Shown here one piece after another: positions 54,050 through 62,506 of a stretch of DNA of 64,000 nt. Each line of letters begins with the position of its first letter. Position 1 is the first letter of the stretch. The translations under genes and the position numbers were made by a program. The DNA lies in assembly GCF_017696055.1 (NCBI RefSeq), contig NZ_JAAORG010000001.1, positions 744,001-808,000 of the forward strand, written 5' to 3'. The stretch comes from Prochlorococcus marinus XMU1406 (lineage in GTDB: Bacteria > Cyanobacteriota > Cyanobacteriia > PCC-6307 > Cyanobiaceae). The notes under the pieces were generated by a model. That model was not told where the DNA came from. It searched no databases and was given only the letters and a program-made list of their open reading frames with translations.

Positions 54050-55939
54050 ATGCTTTTAAGTGAGTTAAGTCATCCAAATCAACTTCATGGCTTAACAGTT
54101 TCACAATTAGAGGAAATTGCTTGTCAAATTAGAGAAAGGCACCTTCAAGTAGTATCTACTAGCGGTGGACATCTTGGTCCTGGTTTAGGTGTAGTTGAGC
54201 TTACATTGGCTTTATATCAAACTCTTGATCTTGATTTCGACAAAGTTGTTTGGGATGTTGGACATCAAGGTTATCCTCATAAATTAATAACAGGACGTTT
54301 CAGTCAATTTGATTCCCTTAGACAACAAAATGGAGTAGCTGGATATCTAAAAAGAAGTGAAAGTAAATTTGATCATTTTGGTGCTGGACATGCAAGCACT
54401 TCTATTTCTGCTGCTTTAGGAATGGCAATAGCAAGAGACAGAAAAGGTGAGAATTATAAATGTGTTGCTGTTATTGGAGATGGAGCATTAACTGGAGGAA
54501 TGGCATTAGAAGCTATAAATCATGCAGGACACTTACCAAATACTCCCTTAGTTGTTGTATTAAACGATAATGATATGTCTATTTCACCTCCAGTTGGAGC
54601 CCTTTCATCTTACTTAAATAAGGTAAGAGTTAGTCCGCCATTGCAATTTTTATCCGATAGTGTTCAAGAAAGTGTAAAAAATTTTCCCTTAATTGGTAAG
54701 GATATACCAGAAGAATTGAAAAATATTAAAGGAAGCGTTAGACGATTGGCTGTGCCTAAGGTTGGTGCTGTATTTGAAGAACTTGGCTTTACATATATGG
54801 GTCCAATTGACGGTCATGATATTGGAAATTTAGTTAATACTTTTAACGCTGCTCATAAACTTAAAAAACCTGTACTTGTTCATGTTGTCACAACAAAAGG
54901 AAAGGGTTATCCATATGCAGAAGCTGACCAGGTAGGATATCATGCACAGTCTGCATTTGATCTGACTACTGGGAAATCTATTCCATCAAAGAAACCTAAG
55001 CCTGTTAGTTATAGTAAAATATTTGGTCAAACCTTATTGAAAATATGTGAACAAGATAGCAAAGTCGTTGGTATTACAGCTGCAATGGCTACAGGTACTG
55101 GTTTAGATATATTGCAAAGAAATATTCCAGACCAATATATCGATGTAGGAATAGCAGAACAACATGCAGTTACTCTTGCGGCTGGAATGTCGTGCGATGG
55201 TCTTAAACCTGTTGTAGCTATTTATAGTACTTTTCTTCAACGTGCTTTCGATCAATTAATTCATGATGTAGGGATACAAAATTTACCTGTATCATTCGTA
55301 CTTGATAGAGCTGGGATAGTTGGAGCTGACGGTCCTACTCACCAAGGTCAGTACGATATCAGTTATATGAGATCTATACCTAATTTTGTATTGATGGCCC
55401 CAAAAGATGAGTCTGAATTACAGAGAATGTTAATAACTTCAATAAACCATAACGGTCCTACAGCACTAAGAATACCCAGAGGCTCTGGGTTAGGAGTGGC
55501 TGTAATGGATGAGGGTTGGGAACCTTTAAATATAGGCGAAGCAGAAATACTTGAAGAAGGGGAGGATATTTTAATTATTGCTTATGGTTCAATGGTCGCA
55601 TCAGCTATCGAAACAGCAAAGATTCTAAAAAATATGAACATTCATGCATCTCTTATTAATGCAAGATTTGTGAAACCTCTCGATAAAAATCTTATTATGC
55701 CTTTAGCAAGTAGGATTCAAAAAGTTGTAACTATCGAAGAAGGAACACTAATAGGTGGATTTGGTTCCGCAATAGTTGAATTATTAAACGATAATGAAAT
55801 AAATATTCCAGTATACAGAATAGGTATACCTGATGTTTTAGTTGATCATGCTTCACCTGATCAGAGTAAAGAAAAATTAGGACTTATGCCTGATCAGATG
55901 GCAGATAAAATTGTTAAAAAATTTAAGTTAGACAATTAA
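54050..55939 (+). CDS. dxs: 1-deoxy-D-xylulose-5-phosphate synthase
   Basis: The first enzyme of the MEP isoprenoid pathway, joining pyruvate and glyceraldehyde-3-phosphate with thiamine diphosphate. 629 residues. It has [20 protein letters not shown] near residue 35, [20 protein letters not shown] near residue 145 (ThDP motif), IDGHDI and [14 protein letters not shown]. It feeds the pathway in which IspE (30475-31410) acts. Divergent from ilvA and convergent with psaK. Confidence 0.98.
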   Translation: MLLSELSHPNQLHGLTVSQLEEIACQIRERHLQVVSTSGGHLGPGLGVVELTLALYQTLDLDFDKVVWDVGHQGYPHKLITGRFSQFDSLRQQNGVAGYLKRSESKFDHFGAGHASTSISAALGMAIARDRKGENYKCVAVIGDGALTGGMALEAINHAGHLPNTPLVVVLNDNDMSISPPVGALSSYLNKVRVSPPLQFLSDSVQESVKNFPLIGKDIPEELKNIKGSVRRLAVPKVGAVFEELGFTYMGPIDGHDIGNLVNTFNAAHKLKKPVLVHVVTTKGKGYPYAEADQVGYHAQSAFDLTTGKSIPSKKPKPVSYSKIFGQTLLKICEQDSKVVGITAAMATGTGLDILQRNIPDQYIDVGIAEQHAVTLAAGMSCDGLKPVVAIYSTFLQRAFDQLIHDVGIQNLPVSFVLDRAGIVGADGPTHQGQYDISYMRSIPNFVLMAPKDESELQRMLITSINHNGPTALRIPRGSGLGVAVMDEGWEPLNIGEAEILEEGEDILIIAYGSMVASAIETAKILKNMNIHASLINARFVKPLDKNLIMPLASRIQKVVTIEEGTLIGGFGSAIVELLNDNEINIPVYRIGIPDVLVDHASPDQSKEKLGLMPDQMADKIVKKFKLDN

Positions 55940-55958
55940 AAATTTAATAAATAAATTT

Positions 55959-56219
55959 TTATAAAACACCACGTGAGGCTAATCCTAAGATTGCTCCAAT
56001 TCCGAAAATATGACCTAGGCAATTAGCACCTACAACTGATGCGTGACTTAAACCACCGTAGAATTTTGAATTAGGTATTTCAAAACCTTCATTAGGTTTT
56101 CTTATTGTTGCTCTAGCAATTGCATAAGCAAAAACATTACATGCAATCATTACGACGGCACACTTTGGGGACCAAGAAAAAGTTGCTGGATCTGCAGCTG
56201 CAAATAATGTAGTAAACAT
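55959..56219 (-). CDS. psaK: Photosystem I subunit X
   Basis: An 86-residue two-span photosystem I subunit at the edge of the complex, where it links antennas. MFTTLFAAADPATFSWSPKCAVVMI at the start, PNEGFEIPNSKFYGGLSHASVVGANCLGHIFGIGAILGL near the end. It is convergent with dxs (19 bases apart) and 66 bases downstream of the DUF3593 gene. Confidence 0.9.
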   Translation of the reverse strand: MFTTLFAAADPATFSWSPKCAVVMIACNVFAYAIARATIRKPNEGFEIPNSKFYGGLSHASVVGANCLGHIFGIGAILGLASRGVL

Positions 56220-56285
56220 AAAAAATCGTTATTTTCATATATTCTCTAATACTTTTACCTAAAAAACACAAAATTGTAAAAGGTC

Positions 56286-56621
56286 TTAAGAGTTGTTTAC
56301 TTCTAAGGTATTTAACAACTTTATAAATCCAAACAAAATAACAAAATCACTTAGAGTTAGGAAGGATTCTGCAAAGCCATGCAGGAAGTCAACCTCAACA
56401 AGGGTTTTATCATAGTAATCTAGTGTGAAGATAGATACCAATATAGTTATGAATACGAATAAAACAGTAAAGGAAAATCCTGTTTTTACAAAAATATTAA
56501 CAGATTTGATTTTATATAAGTAAAACAAAAATATTGCATATGGAATTATTGATACTGCGAATAATAATGTGTTATCAATGGAACCTAATTTTTCTATAAA
56601 TTTTAAAAATAAATCATTCAT
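56286..56621 (-). CDS. DUF3593 family membrane protein
   Basis: A 111-residue protein with three hydrophobic spans, matching the cyanobacterial/plastid DUF3593 family (VDFLHGFAESFLTLSDFVILFGFIK near the end). The function is unknown. Its ATG overlaps the stop of the DUF2499 gene by four bases, and the two families are neighbours across cyanobacteria (from memory), so they probably work together. Confidence 0.75.
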   Translation of the reverse strand: MNDLFLKFIEKLGSIDNTLLFAVSIIPYAIFLFYLYKIKSVNIFVKTGFSFTVLFVFITILVSIFTLDYYDKTLVEVDFLHGFAESFLTLSDFVILFGFIKLLNTLEVNNS

Positions 56622-56917
56622 AAGTCTCTTCCTTTTTTAAAAATAGTGAATGATGCGAGAGCTAATGTTGAATTACCAATAAATGTAAATATCCCTTGAA
56701 GCGTTACTAATCCATACAATACATCTTGATTATCATAGATATGCCAAGTAATAGCGCACATAGCGCCTATTAAGTTTGGGACCATAGCGATGCTTAACCA
56801 AAAAAATAAATTGTATTCTTTATATGTAGAAATTTTGTATATAACAAAGATGGTAAATATCCATTCAATGACCGAAGAAATGTGAATTAACCAAGTTCCA
56901 AATGAAAGTTCGTGCAA
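56618..56917 (-). CDS. DUF2499 family membrane protein
   Basis: A 99-residue protein with about three membrane spans. It carries LSFGTWLIHISSVIEWIFTI, NLFFWLSIAMVPNLIGAMCAITWHIYDN and LVTLQGIFTFIGNSTLALASF, recognisable as DUF2499. The function is unknown; homologues occur in cyanobacteria and chloroplasts. It follows the peroxiredoxin gene by three bases and overlaps the DUF3593 gene. Confidence 0.78.
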   Translation of the reverse strand: MHELSFGTWLIHISSVIEWIFTIFVIYKISTYKEYNLFFWLSIAMVPNLIGAMCAITWHIYDNQDVLYGLVTLQGIFTFIGNSTLALASFTIFKKGRDL

Positions 56918-56920
56918 AAT

Positions 56921-57457
56921 TTATATTTTTTTCTTTAGTACATTAAGTACTTCTTTGGCATGATTCAAGGGTAAAACACTTATCCATCTATAAGAAATTT
57001 TCCCATCTGGAGAAATTAAAAAAGTATTTCTATCTGAGAATGGGGGAATCCAGGAACCATATTTAGCACTAATAACTCCGCCAGGGTCAGATAATAAAGT
57101 GTAGTTTATGGATTTCTCGCTGCAGAAACTTTCATGAGAATCTTTATTATCAGCACTAATTCCAACAATTTCGGCATTATATTTTGAAAAATCTTTTTTT
57201 AATTCCGAAAAACCTTTTGCTTCAAGAGTGCAACCTGCTGTAAAATCCTTTGGATAAAAGTAAACGACAAGCCACTTACCTTGAAAATCATTTAATTCCC
57301 AAATTGTTTTTGCTTGTATGTTTTTATTAAAACCTTCCAGGTGAAAATTTGGAGCTAAGTCACCGACTTCAGGAGCAAAGTCAAAAGCTAAGGCTAAATT
57401 ACAATTAGATAATAGAAAAAATGAAATTAATATACTTACAACTAAATTTCTCATCAA
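56921..57457 (-). CDS. prxQ: Exported PrxQ/BCP-type peroxiredoxin
   Basis: A 178-residue thiol peroxidase with a signal-like N-terminus (VVSILISFFLLSNCNLALA), so it acts in the thylakoid lumen or periplasm. The peroxidatic Cys is in YFYPKDFTAGCTLEAKGFSE near residue 75. A second Cys further along (SFCSEKSINY) may be the resolving residue. It detoxifies hydrogen peroxide and organic hydroperoxides. rpmB ends two bases upstream and DUF2499 starts three bases downstream, an unusually tight chain. Confidence 0.88.
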   Translation of the reverse strand: MMRNLVVSILISFFLLSNCNLALAFDFAPEVGDLAPNFHLEGFNKNIQAKTIWELNDFQGKWLVVYFYPKDFTAGCTLEAKGFSELKKDFSKYNAEIVGISADNKDSHESFCSEKSINYTLLSDPGGVISAKYGSWIPPFSDRNTFLISPDGKISYRWISVLPLNHAKEVLNVLKKKI

Positions 57458-57459
57458 AT

Positions 57460-57696
57460 TTAGAATTTTTTTAAATCAACTCCATTTGATTTAGCAAATT
57501 TGTCTAAACCTACTTTTTGTATAGATTTTAGTGCTTTGGTACTAATTTTTATATTTACCCATTTTTTGCCTTCTTCCCACCAAAGTCTTCTTTTTTGGAG
57601 ATTAACTTGTTGCAATTTCTTTGTACGAATATGTGAGTGACTAACAGCCATCCCATTATTAGCTTTTGCACCAGTCAGTTCACAAACTCTTGACAT
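57460..57696 (-). CDS. rpmB: 50S ribosomal protein L28
   Basis: 78 residues, full length. It begins [27 protein letters not shown], and has [26 protein letters not shown] later. It lies between htpG (39 bases upstream) and prxQ (2 bases downstream). Confidence 0.97.
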   Translation of the reverse strand: MSRVCELTGAKANNGMAVSHSHIRTKKLQQVNLQKRRLWWEEGKKWVNIKISTKALKSIQKVGLDKFAKSNGVDLKKF

Positions 57697-57735
57697 ATTT
57701 TTTGAGTTATATCTTTAAAAATTTTAACACACGAC

Positions 57736-59640
57736 TCATTTTGTTGAATTAAGCAATTCTGAAATTAATTCGGCATTGTTATTTTGTAAATTAATAATCT
57801 GTTCTTGATCTAATCCACCTACAGATAGTTTAGCCATATCGTAAACATGATTTGCAATTTTAGATACCAATGGATTTTCTACAGGATCTTTTTTATCAAT
57901 AATTATTTTATTGCCTGTAATTTTATTAAGACCAACAATAAGAGGATGTTCTTTGTTGATTAAAAGCACATGATATTCAGGTAAGCCAGGCATCTTTTGT
58001 TCCATGTAAGCACCCATATCATTAATTCTTCTCATTTGTTCCGGAAGTAAGATCATCGCTGGTGGAGCACCTTTACTTGAAAGTGATTGAACTTTTACTG
58101 TTACTTTCTCATTGTTAAGTGCTTTTACAATCGTATCTCTAAGATTTTCTGAATTTGATTTGCCATCCTTATCTACAATTTCATTAGATTCTTTATCTTC
58201 TAGTTCATTTATTTCGGAATCAACTCTTTGGAACTGATAATCTTCGTTTTTACTTTCTAACCAAGGAAGAAATTGTGCATCAATTAAGGGATCTGATTTA
58301 ATAACTTCTTTGTTATCAGATAAGCAGATATTTAATGCACTTGATTGAGCAATCGAATCCGAGCAGTATATTATTTTTTTAGAATCAGTTATATTATTTC
58401 TTTCTTTGTAATTTTCGAGAGTGGTGAAATATTTATCATTTGATTTGATAAGTGATTTACTTTCAATATCTTTAGTTACGTCTTTTTCAGAATTTATGAT
58501 TGTTTCGAAAATTATACTGTTATCTACTAAATCAGCAAATTTTTCATCTTCAATAGCACCAATTTTAATAAAAGCAGAGATAGAATCCCAAATATCGGCA
58601 TAAAATTCTGGAGAATTTTTAATCAAATCCTTTAGTTTATTAGCGATTTTTTTTGAAATAAATGATGATATAGATCTTACTTTTCTATCTGTTTGTAATG
58701 CGCTTCTACTAACATTTAACGGTATATCCGTAGAGTCAATTACTCCTCTTAGAGGTAAAAGGTATTTTGGTACTATCTCTTTAATCGAATCGCTTACGAA
58801 TACTTGATTACAAAATAGTTTAATTTCTCCCTTTTCCCAATCAGCTCTACCTGACAATTTAGGGAAATACAATATCCCTTGTATGTCATATGGATAATCT
58901 GTATTTAAATGAATCCATAACAGTGGATCTCCTTGAAAAGGATAAAGGTATTTATACAATTCAATATAATCTTCATCTTTTAATTCACTAGGTTGTTTTC
59001 TCCAAGGAGGATTTTTCTTATTGATTGTCTCACCTTCTAGTAAGACATCTATTGGCATAAAATCACAATATTTTTTTATTAATGATTTAATCCTTTCTGG
59101 TTCAATAAACTCTTTTTCTTCATCAAGTAGGTGAAGTATCACATCTGTACCAATAGTGTCTCTCTGTGACTCCTCTAAAGTGAAATTGGGAGATCCATCA
59201 CAAGACCATTTGAATGCTTTTGATTCTCCAATTGCTGATTTAGTTAATATATCAACTCTATCTGCCACCATAAAACTTGAATAAAAACCAAGTCCAAAAT
59301 GGCCTATAAATTCATCATTATCTTTTTTGTATTTTTTTAGGAATTCTTCTGCACTAGAGAATGCTACTTGGTTTATGTACTTCTTAATTTCTTCACCATT
59401 CATTCCAATTCCATTGTCAGAAATTATTAAGCTATTATTCTCACGGTCAATAGATATTTTTACTTGAGCTTCCTCAGCATTCTCGCAATCACCTGCCATA
59501 GAGGCCATTCTTCTTTTACTAATTGCGTCAACAGCATTACTAACAAGTTCTCTTAAAAAGATTTCATGGTCAGAATATACTGCCTTCTTGATAATTGGGA
59601 AAATATTTTCGGTATTAATACGAATTTCGCCTTTTTCCAT
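57736..59640 (-). CDS. htpG: Chaperone HtpG (Hsp90)
   Basis: The bacterial Hsp90, 634 residues. The GHKL ATPase motifs are FLRELVSNAVDAISKRR near residue 30 and ISDNGIGMNGEEI near residue 75, with GHFGLGFYSSFMVADRV as the lid region. The middle domain and C-terminal dimerisation domain follow. Cyanobacterial HtpG protects phycobilisomes and other complexes under heat and light stress. A 16-base palindrome lies about 70 bases upstream of the start. rpmB follows downstream. Confidence 0.97.
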   Translation of the reverse strand: MEKGEIRINTENIFPIIKKAVYSDHEIFLRELVSNAVDAISKRRMASMAGDCENAEEAQVKISIDRENNSLIISDNGIGMNGEEIKKYINQVAFSSAEEFLKKYKKDNDEFIGHFGLGFYSSFMVADRVDILTKSAIGESKAFKWSCDGSPNFTLEESQRDTIGTDVILHLLDEEKEFIEPERIKSLIKKYCDFMPIDVLLEGETINKKNPPWRKQPSELKDEDYIELYKYLYPFQGDPLLWIHLNTDYPYDIQGILYFPKLSGRADWEKGEIKLFCNQVFVSDSIKEIVPKYLLPLRGVIDSTDIPLNVSRSALQTDRKVRSISSFISKKIANKLKDLIKNSPEFYADIWDSISAFIKIGAIEDEKFADLVDNSIIFETIINSEKDVTKDIESKSLIKSNDKYFTTLENYKERNNITDSKKIIYCSDSIAQSSALNICLSDNKEVIKSDPLIDAQFLPWLESKNEDYQFQRVDSEINELEDKESNEIVDKDGKSNSENLRDTIVKALNNEKVTVKVQSLSSKGAPPAMILLPEQMRRINDMGAYMEQKMPGLPEYHVLLINKEHPLIVGLNKITGNKIIIDKKDPVENPLVSKIANHVYDMAKLSVGGLDQEQIINLQNNNAELISELLNSTK

Positions 59641-59705
59641 TTAAAAAAAATCAAACATTTTAAATATTATTTCCTAAAAACTAGTTAATCAAGTTTAATT
59701 AGGAG

Positions 59706-59721
59706 TATTGTCCGAACAATA
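59706..59721. promoter_or_regulatory. 16-base inverted repeat upstream of htpG
   Basis: TATTGT at 59706-59711 and ACAATA at 59716-59721 are perfect 6-base arms around a CCGA centre. It lies between hisZ and htpG, 66-81 bases upstream of the htpG start. It could be an operator, or part of a weak hisZ terminator. Role unknown. Confidence 0.3.
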
Positions 59722-59758
59722 TATGAATTTAAAAGTTAAATACCTTTTAAAAAAGATT

Positions 59759-60910
59759 TTATTTAACCCATATAATCTCACTACAATTATTTTCTTTCAT
59801 AATTTTATTGGCTTTAGCCAAGTCATCACATGGATTTAAATGTAAGACAGCAATATTTCCTTTTTTCTGTTGTACTTTTTGTTCATTCATACCTTTTTCT
59901 AACAAATAAGAATCTTTAAACATCAATAAAATCTTCTTTTGATCTGTTTTTTCTTCCTTAATTAAATTTCTTAAAATATCTACTGAAATTGTAAATCCAA
60001 TCCCATTAAATATTTTCTCATTAGGACTAAATGATCTTACTAACTCATCATATCTTCCGCCTTTTGCGATGACGCTTTTATTTTTACCATTATCACCTAT
60101 AAGTTGAAAAACTATTCCTTCATACAAATTCAAGTGAGGTTGAAAAGTGGGATCAAGTTGTAATTTAACACCATATTTATTTGATATTTTTGATAATGTT
60201 TCAAATAAAAAATGTAAGTCATCTAACGTTTTACTAGTACCATATATGGTTTTTAATTTGTTTAATATTGCAATTGGCTCTCCTCGTGTGAATAAAAGAT
60301 CTTTAAGAATATATTTATCATCTACATCTATTCCTAATTTAGATAAATTATCTTGATCAAAATTAACCAGACTTTTCTTAATTTCTTCAAAATTATTATT
60401 CTTATATTTGTTCAGTATCAAGTCCATTATTTTTGTGGTGCTTACTAGTAGAAATAAATTACAACCATCCTTCAAATTAATATTATCAATTGAATCAAAC
60501 AAAATATTAATAACTTCAATTTCTGGGTATTTTGTATCATATCCAATTAATTCAATTCCACTCTGCAATTTTTCTTGTAAATTATATGATTTTTTATTAT
60601 TTTGTTTTTTATCAAAAACCATTCCATTGGTAAATAATCTTATAGGTCTTTTCTTATTTATTAATCTAGTAGATGACAATTTAACAATTGATGTTGTCAT
60701 TTCTGGCCTAAGACATAATGAATTATTACTTACTATTCCTACAACCTGATTTTCGTCAATAACTCCACGGCCTTTTATGGTCTCTAGAGTATTTATGAAT
60801 GAGGGTGAAACCTCTTCATATCCCCATAGTTTATAAATACTATTTAAGTTATTTATGATGTTTGAGTTATTTTTTACATCGACTAATTTAATTTCCTTTA
60901 TATCGGTCAT
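59759..60910 (-). CDS. hisZ: ATP phosphoribosyltransferase regulatory subunit HisZ
   Basis: A 383-residue histidyl-tRNA-synthetase-like protein without the tRNA-binding domain, the regulatory partner of short-form HisG in histidine synthesis. Class II synthetase motifs are visible (SIYKLWGYEEVSPSFINTLE and IFQLIGDN..AKGGRYDELVRSF). hisG is not in the window. Catalytic residues for aminoacylation are not conserved in this branch, as expected. It is on the same strand as suhB upstream (18 bases). Confidence 0.82.
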   Translation of the reverse strand: MTDIKEIKLVDVKNNSNIINNLNSIYKLWGYEEVSPSFINTLETIKGRGVIDENQVVGIVSNNSLCLRPEMTTSIVKLSSTRLINKKRPIRLFTNGMVFDKKQNNKKSYNLQEKLQSGIELIGYDTKYPEIEVINILFDSIDNINLKDGCNLFLLVSTTKIMDLILNKYKNNNFEEIKKSLVNFDQDNLSKLGIDVDDKYILKDLLFTRGEPIAILNKLKTIYGTSKTLDDLHFLFETLSKISNKYGVKLQLDPTFQPHLNLYEGIVFQLIGDNGKNKSVIAKGGRYDELVRSFSPNEKIFNGIGFTISVDILRNLIKEEKTDQKKILLMFKDSYLLEKGMNEQKVQQKKGNIAVLHLNPCDDLAKANKIMKENNCSEIIWVK

Positions 60911-60928
60911 TTTAATATTTAACTAATT

Positions 60929-61777
60929 TTAGGTATAGAGATTTTTTTTAAATGGAGAGACTTTATCTAGTTCATTTTTTAATTCATTCTCAAGGCTGGG
61001 AGAACAAGCTAAAATTCTTCCTGAACTTAAATTAAATTCGCCTGATGGATAATCAGAAATAATACCACCAGCCTCTTTAACAATAATAGCACCGGCCGCT
61101 AGGTCCCATACCTCCAATCCTCTTTCCCAATATCCATCTACCTTACCAGCCGCAACAAATGCTAGATCAACTGCTGCTGCACCTCCTCTTCTAACACCTC
61201 TAGTTTTATGTGTTAAATAACAAAATTCAGCATAATTATTATCTTCTGTCTCAAATCTGTCATAAGAGAAACCTGTTACAAGTAGACTATCAGAAAGATT
61301 AGAGGGATTCGATACTTTAAGTTCACTATCATTGCAGAATGAGCCTATACCTATACATGCTGAATATAGTTCATTTAAATAAGGTACCGATATAGCGCCT
61401 ATAATTGGCTTATTTTTATATACAAGACCAATAGAAGTCCCAAAAAAAGGATATCCATGGGAATAATTTGTTGTACCGTCTAATGGGTCTATACACCACG
61501 TTAAATCCGAAGATTTGGTTAATTTACCCGATTCCTCTGCATTTATGGATATGTTTGGTGTCTCTTCTACTAGATATTCTTTTATTTTATTTTCAACTTC
61601 CAAATCTACATTTGTAACTAGATCACCCTTCCTACCCTTTGATGATATTTTCTGAATTTTATTGTAATTTACTTTTAAAATTTCATTACCAATTTGAGCG
61701 GAATTCTTGGCTATTTCATACAAGATAGGTAAGTTTACTTGATTTGCAAGTTCCTCTATTGCACTTAATTCAAACAT
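60929..61777 (-). CDS. Inositol monophosphatase family protein (SuhB-like)
   Basis: A 282-residue magnesium-dependent phosphatase. The motifs are INAEESG, WCIDPLDGTTNYSHGYPFFG (motif A) near residue 85 and EVWDLAAGAIIVKEAGG (motif B) near residue 220. It probably dephosphorylates inositol phosphate, histidinol phosphate or a related sugar phosphate. Its place next to hisZ makes histidinol-phosphate phosphatase activity possible, but this is inference. Confidence 0.85.
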   Translation of the reverse strand: MFELSAIEELANQVNLPILYEIAKNSAQIGNEILKVNYNKIQKISSKGRKGDLVTNVDLEVENKIKEYLVEETPNISINAEESGKLTKSSDLTWCIDPLDGTTNYSHGYPFFGTSIGLVYKNKPIIGAISVPYLNELYSACIGIGSFCNDSELKVSNPSNLSDSLLVTGFSYDRFETEDNNYAEFCYLTHKTRGVRRGGAAAVDLAFVAAGKVDGYWERGLEVWDLAAGAIIVKEAGGIISDYPSGEFNLSSGRILACSPSLENELKNELDKVSPFKKNLYT

Positions 61778-61782
61778 ATTAG

Positions 61783-62157
61783 TTAATCTTCCTCAAATTC
61801 CCAAGGTGGCGCAACTCTTGTATTTCCCCTCCCAAAATATTGTCCAAATTGCAAATCGTAAACTTCATCTTCATATGTTGTTTCTACCTCAAGATCTGAA
61901 GTAGCTTTAGCTACACAAAGAAGTGCATAGCCTTTGTTTTTTAAAGCCTGAGATACACCCATGGCTTCAGGTTGTTGTAAGGTACCAGATTTAATTTTAA
62001 CTGCACAACTTGTACAGCAACCATTTCTACATGAAAATGCAAGTTTGAAACCTTTCTTTTCAAATTCCTTAAGTATATAATCATCACTATTAACCTGCTC
62101 TTGGTAGACCTTTCCGGTTTCCTTATTTTTAATCGTGACTGTGAAAGTCTTTTTCAA
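61783..62157 (-). CDS. 2Fe-2S ferredoxin with C-terminal extension
   Basis: A 124-residue plant-type ferredoxin. The cluster ligands are three cysteines in SCRNGCCTSCAVKIKSGTL near residue 42 (C-x4-C-x2-C spacing) and the fourth in YALLCVAKATSDLEVE. It carries about 25 residues beyond the usual end, finishing with RVAPPWEFEED. It is not the main 97-residue PetF, and likely serves a specific redox partner. It precedes suhB by five bases on the same strand. Confidence 0.88.
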   Translation of the reverse strand: MKKTFTVTIKNKETGKVYQEQVNSDDYILKEFEKKGFKLAFSCRNGCCTSCAVKIKSGTLQQPEAMGVSQALKNKGYALLCVAKATSDLEVETTYEDEVYDLQFGQYFGRGNTRVAPPWEFEED

Positions 62158-62206
62158 ATAACTTTCCTCTAAAATGGGATGATTAAGGGTTAAAATGTTT
62201 ATCTTG

Positions 62207-62293
62207 GGAGAGGTGGCCGAGTGGTTGAAGGCGCAGCACTGGAAATGCTGTATAGGGGCAACTTTATCGAGGGTTCGAATCCCTCTCTCTCCG
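62207..62293 (+). tRNA. tRNA-Ser (anticodon GGA)
   Basis: 87 bases with a long variable arm: acceptor GGAGAGG pairs with TCTCTCC, discriminator G, D arm GCCGAGTGGTTGAAGGC, anticodon stem CAGCA/TGCTG with loop CTGGAAA, variable arm around TAGGGGCAACTTTA, T arm GAGGGTTCGAATCCCTC. The GGA anticodon decodes UCC and UCU. CCA is not encoded. Confidence 0.96.
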
Positions 62294-62506
62294 TTTTATA
62301 TTAGTTTATTTTGGTTAAATACATCAACACCTTCGTCTTTAAAATATCTTTTAAAATAGATAGTAATCTCATTAACAAGTTATAAATAATCTTATTTATT
62401 TAAATTAAGTTGAAAATATTTGATTTTTACTATTATATGTAAATATCTAAGATAAAAATTAATTAAATTATTAGTAAATTTTGCTTTAATTTAGCGATCT
62501 AAAATC

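Noticed and set aside
62294-62506. 213-base gap between tRNA-Ser and dnaK
   Set aside because: Examined for small ORFs, hairpins and CIRCE-type repeats; only AT-rich sequence seen, so no feature called beyond a presumed dnaK promoter region.
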